9,472 nucleotides of DNA from JAXJQF01 sp036311285. GTDB taxonomy: Bacteria > Pseudomonadota > Gammaproteobacteria > Enterobacterales > Succinivibrionaceae. Both the position numbers and the translations under genes were made by a program. How positions within the stretch are numbered: the first letter of the stretch is position 1; every line of letters starts with the position of its first letter. Under the pieces are notes generated by a model, which did no database searches, was not told where the DNA came from, and saw only the letters and a program-made list of their open reading frames with translations. The stretch is taken from the NCBI GenBank assembly GCA_036311285.1, contig JAXJQF010000137.1:1-9472 (forward strand), read 5' to 3'. Below are positions 7,665-9,472 of the stretch, piece by piece.

Positions 7665-8219
7665 TCACAAAGGTCTTTTATAAGTAAATGGTGAATAAAT
7701 TACAGTTCTAGTACTTGTAAATATAATTAAAGAAAGTAAAGACAAAATAGACCATTCATACAATGAGTGACTTAATACAAAACCTGCAAACAACAAAATT
7801 GCAACAATACATAACCACATATCTATACTTAGTAATGTCTTAAACTCAATTGGATGAGGAAGTTTTCGATAAACATGTCTTAACCTTCTTTTTAGTAATG
7901 CATCTATTAAGAACAAGACCGTAATAGCTACCAAATAAAATGAATGACTAAATACAAACTCAATTCTTAACTTCAGTAATACAAAATATAATGTAATGCA
8001 TTCATATATATGTTCTAAAGAACTACTTTTTTCTGGTACATTAAATCTATTAAGAAACTCTAAATCATTAACATCAAGATTACGTTCTTCCTTAGTTGAA
8101 AAATACATAATTTCGTGCATAACTTCATCTTGATGATTGAACACAAAAAAGATAGTGTAAATCAAAAAAATGCCCAAAATCACGGCACTAATCTCGGTAA
8201 AAAGACTGCCTTTACTCAT
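7665..8219 (-). CDS. Multi-pass membrane protein at the head of the tra block
   Basis: A 184-aa protein I cannot name with certainty. Hydrophobic segments lie at about residues 11-28, 75-107 (possibly two passes), 134-150 and 156-170. A basic stretch DALLKRRLRHVYRKLPHP (106-123) sits between the middle and last helices, and the tail ends STRTVIYSPFTYKRPL. An upstream TTG could extend it by five residues. I prefer the ATG at 8217-8219 because GGAG (8229-8232) is nine bases before it and overlaps that TTG codon. It lies directly before traL, where F carries its pilin. Length and hydropathy rule out a TraA pilin. Layout (N-terminal helix, basic loop, C-terminal helix pair) and position recall the DUF4400-type membrane proteins near traD and traL in SXT/IncA/C-like elements. 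That link is inference. Confidence 0.75.
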   Translation of the reverse strand: MSKGSLFTEISAVILGIFLIYTIFFVFNHQDEVMHEIMYFSTKEERNLDVNDLEFLNRFNVPEKSSSLEHIYECITLYFVLLKLRIEFVFSHSFYLVAITVLFLIDALLKRRLRHVYRKLPHPIEFKTLLSIDMWLCIVAILLFAGFVLSHSLYEWSILSLLSLIIFTSTRTVIYSPFTYKRPL

Positions 8220-8232
8220 TAAAATTGTCTCC
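8220..8232 (-). promoter_or_regulatory. Ribosome site choosing the ATG at 8219
   Basis: The minus strand reads TTGGAGACAATTTTAATG. GGAG at 8229-8232 is nine bases from the ATG. The in-frame TTG at 8232-8234 overlaps this site and has no ribosome site of its own, so it is an unlikely start. Confidence 0.6.
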
Positions 8233-8299
8233 AACTATTTTTTAATTTTTTATAATTCTAATAATATCGTAATAAAAACATGCAAATTTTAAACATTGT

Positions 8300-8328
8300 T
8301 TTATAAGGTGTCTAAGCTGTTCTGACTA
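8300..8328 (-). promoter_or_regulatory. Candidate promoter of the tra block
   Basis: On the minus strand TAGTCA (8323-8328, four of six -35 matches) and TATAAA (8300-8305, five of six -10 matches) are 17 bases apart. Transcription would start near 8293 and give a leader of about 75 bases before the first tra-block ATG. Other AT-rich boxes are present upstream (for example TTATACAAT, minus strand, about 8362-8370) but lack a matching -35. Confidence 0.4.
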
Positions 8329-8391
8329 AAAATTGGTAAATAAAAACAAAATTAACTTAAAATTGTATAATCTTTAATCAACATTAAATAT

Positions 8392-8412
8392 CTTGATAAA
8401 AACTTGATAAAA
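8392..8412. repeat. 11-bp-phased direct repeat
   Basis: CTTGATAAAA occurs at 8392-8401 and again at 8403-8412, an 11-bp period or about one helical turn. It lies 64 or more bases upstream of the candidate tra promoter's -35 box. Confidence 0.5.
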
Positions 8413-8441
8413 AAATAAAGAGTAGAGACTAACCTTTAGAA

Positions 8442-8481
8442 TTAACAAAATTCAAGAAGAAGTAATAAAATTCAAGAAGAA
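8442..8481. repeat. Tandem 20-bp repeat upstream of the tra block
   Basis: Two adjacent 20-bp units (8442-8461 and 8462-8481) match at 18 of 20 positions and share AAAATTCAAGAAGAA exactly. The period is close to two helical turns, so both copies face the same side of the DNA, as expected for a regulator-binding or iteron-like site. A small hairpin (AGAATCA/TGATTCT, 8478-8496) adjoins it. Confidence 0.6.
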
Positions 8482-8504
8482 TCAAAAAATGATTCTAACA
8501 ATGC

Positions 8505-8544
8505 AAGGAGAACTAATAATATATTATATCTTTTAGTTCTCCTT
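8505..8544 (-). terminator. Perfect 12-bp hairpin after the YgjP-like gene
   Basis: AAGGAGAACTAA (8505-8516) and TTAGTTCTCCTT (8533-8544) are perfect complements around a 16-base AT loop. The hairpin lies about 40 bases past the metallohydrolase stop, where a terminator is expected. Neither strand has a clean T-run just after the stem, so termination may be partial, or the hairpin may have another role. The arm includes AAGGAGAAC, identical to the traL ribosome site. The rest of 8220-8584 holds no plausible gene. Confidence 0.5.
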
Positions 8545-8584
8545 CTTATAAACTATAAACAAATACACTTCTAGCAGTTGAACA

Positions 8585-9139
8585 TTATGAGAAATCTCTA
8601 GGTCTTCTATACATTATCCTTGAACCATTATCCTTTATCCATTTACTCCATTTATGATAATCTGGATAAATCCTTAATACTTCTTCATAAAATTCTTTTG
8701 AATGATTCATATACTTAAGATGACTTAGCTCATGAACGACTATACTATCAATAACTTCAGGAGGTGTCAGCATGAGCAAACAATTGAAATTTAAATTACC
8801 TTTTGAGGAACAACTACCCCATTTTGTCTTTTGACATCTAATTGTAATATGATTGTAAGTAACTCCTAATAGTTTGGCATAAAACTCAACACGTTTAGGT
8901 ATTACCTTTAAAGCTTGATCACTAAGTGCTCTTATTTCTTCAATAGTTAATGTTGGAACATCATTACTGAATTCTTTCATTTTAAGTATACGCTCAGCAA
9001 TCCATTTTTTCTTATCTTCAAGAATCTTTTCTATTTGCTTTTGAGTTATAAATAATGATGCCTTTACAACTACTGAGCAATCCTCTTTTACACTAATTGA
9101 TACAGTTTTACGATTAGAGCGGATCACTGTAATTTTCAT
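8585..9139 (-). CDS. YgjP/DUF45-family zinc metallohydrolase
   Basis: A 184-aa cytoplasmic protein of the SprT-like, M48-related DUF45 family. The zinc motif is intact: HELSH (136-140) with the third histidine in NHSKEF (145-150, H146). Upstream family blocks are IRSNRKTVSISVKED (6-20), KKKWIAERI (43-51) and KTKWGSCSSKGNLNFNCLLMLTPPEVIDSIVVHE (104-137). The end is YPDYHKWSKWIKDNG (158-172). At 184 aa it is shorter than the more common 220-240 aa members, mainly in the N-terminal part, but no key residue is missing. E. coli YgjP is annotated as a UTP pyrophosphatase, while other members sit beside restriction genes, so the reaction here is uncertain. AGGATGA lies upstream of the ATG at workable spacing. 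It is transcribed toward the tra block but separated from it by a hairpin and 365 bp. Confidence 0.88.
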   Translation of the reverse strand: MKITVIRSNRKTVSISVKEDCSVVVKASLFITQKQIEKILEDKKKWIAERILKMKEFSNDVPTLTIEEIRALSDQALKVIPKRVEFYAKLLGVTYNHITIRCQKTKWGSCSSKGNLNFNCLLMLTPPEVIDSIVVHELSHLKYMNHSKEFYEEVLRIYPDYHKWSKWIKDNGSRIMYRRPRDFS

Positions 9140-9240
9140 TCAAATTCATCCTATATTAATTTTAAACAGGCATATTCTAACATTTATTTGTCGCTTAACG
9201 TAAAGCAATTTGGAATAGTATTTAGTTATAGTAATTTAAA

Positions 9241-9246
9241 TATAAT
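9241..9246 (+). promoter_or_regulatory. Consensus TATAAT box facing right
   Basis: An exact TATAAT stands in an otherwise gene-free region, with no good -35 at 16-18 bp. It could start a plus-strand RNA near 9253 that reaches the terminator at 9384-9411. The region 9140-9383 has no long reading frame on either strand. Confidence 0.25.
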
Positions 9247-9383
9247 CTGAATAAAAGAGACTCTTCACGATATATTATGAACCTAAAAAATAGTATTCCT
9301 TTAGTATAAAACAAAACAAGACAAAATCTTGCCGAAATTTTGCGAGTATAGATAGTTTAAAAATTTTTATTAAAAAAATTCTC

Positions 9384-9411
9384 AAGAACGCTAGAAAAAT
9401 ATAGCGTTCTT
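9384..9411 (+). terminator. Strong intrinsic terminator
   Basis: AAGAACGCTA (9384-9393) and TAGCGTTCTT (9402-9411) form a perfect 10-bp stem with an 8-base loop. On the plus strand it is followed by ATTTTTTAT. On the minus strand the sequence beyond the stem is also T-rich (GAGAATTTTTTT), so it could work both ways. No plus-strand gene ends just before it. Confidence 0.75.
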
Positions 9412-9466
9412 ATTTTTTATATGTTATGCTAGATAGGTAAGTTAAATATCTATAAAGGATAAAATC

Positions 9467-9472
9467 ATGTTT
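9467..9472 (+). CDS. Possible start of a rightward gene (partial)
   Basis: ATG-TTT at the right edge is preceded by AAAGGA (9454-9459) seven bases upstream, a good ribosome site. Only two codons are visible, so nothing can be said about the product. If real, the terminator at 9384-9411 lies in its leader or just upstream of its promoter. Confidence 0.4.

Noticed and set aside
8489..8536. A 15-codon plus-strand frame (MILTMQGELIIYYIF)
   Set aside because: It runs into the 8505-8544 hairpin, lacks a ribosome site and is too short to support.
9277..9309. A 10-codon plus-strand frame before the 9384 terminator
   Set aside because: No ribosome site and no sign of selection. It was considered as a leader peptide but nothing supports it.
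1..9472. tRNA or rRNA genes, CRISPR arrays, insertion sequences or integrase attachment sites
   Set aside because: No cloverleaf with a CCA-type end, no regularly spaced long repeats, no transposase or integrase frame and no matching terminal repeats were seen, so no element boundary can be set.

Overview
The window is AT-rich DNA (about 30% G+C by eye) with nearly every gene on the minus strand. F-type conjugation proteins, a YgjP-type metallohydrolase, an NhaC antiporter and a CRP/FNR-like operator together suggest a low-GC gammaproteobacterium or close relative, perhaps a gut or host-associated anaerobe. The sequence alone does not fix the genus.

Reading in the direction of transcription (high to low coordinates): the right edge (9140-9472) has no long gene. 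It holds a TATAAT box, a strong intrinsic terminator hairpin and what may be the first two codons of a plus-strand gene. Next is a 184-aa YgjP/DUF45-family metallohydrolase (8585-9139). A 365-bp intergenic stretch follows (8220-8584) with a perfect 12-bp hairpin, two sets of helically phased direct repeats and a candidate promoter.

The core of the window (3145-8219) is a compact block of F-type type IV secretion (conjugation) genes: an unnamed multi-pass membrane protein, then traL, traE, traK, traB and a traF-like thioredoxin-fold protein with an intact CxxC. These make the inner-membrane and envelope-spanning scaffold: TraL and TraE in the inner membrane, TraK as the VirB9-like secretin-type component, TraB as the VirB10-like bridge, and TraF as a periplasmic assembly or redox factor. 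All six frames are open and family-length or longer. The rest of an F-type system (traV, traC, traW, traU, traN, traH, traG, pilin, relaxase, coupling protein) is not in the window, because metabolic genes flank the block on both sides. It is therefore a detached module, either a remnant of an integrative element or a split system completed elsewhere.

Downstream is a two-gene unit: a COG1237-type metallo-beta-lactamase-fold hydrolase (2037-3044) and an NhaC-family antiporter (508-2022), 14 bp apart and closed by a clear intrinsic terminator (452-489). At the left end a further minus-strand gene starts at 133 and runs off the window. A good sigma70 promoter and a CRP/FNR-like palindrome lie upstream of it.
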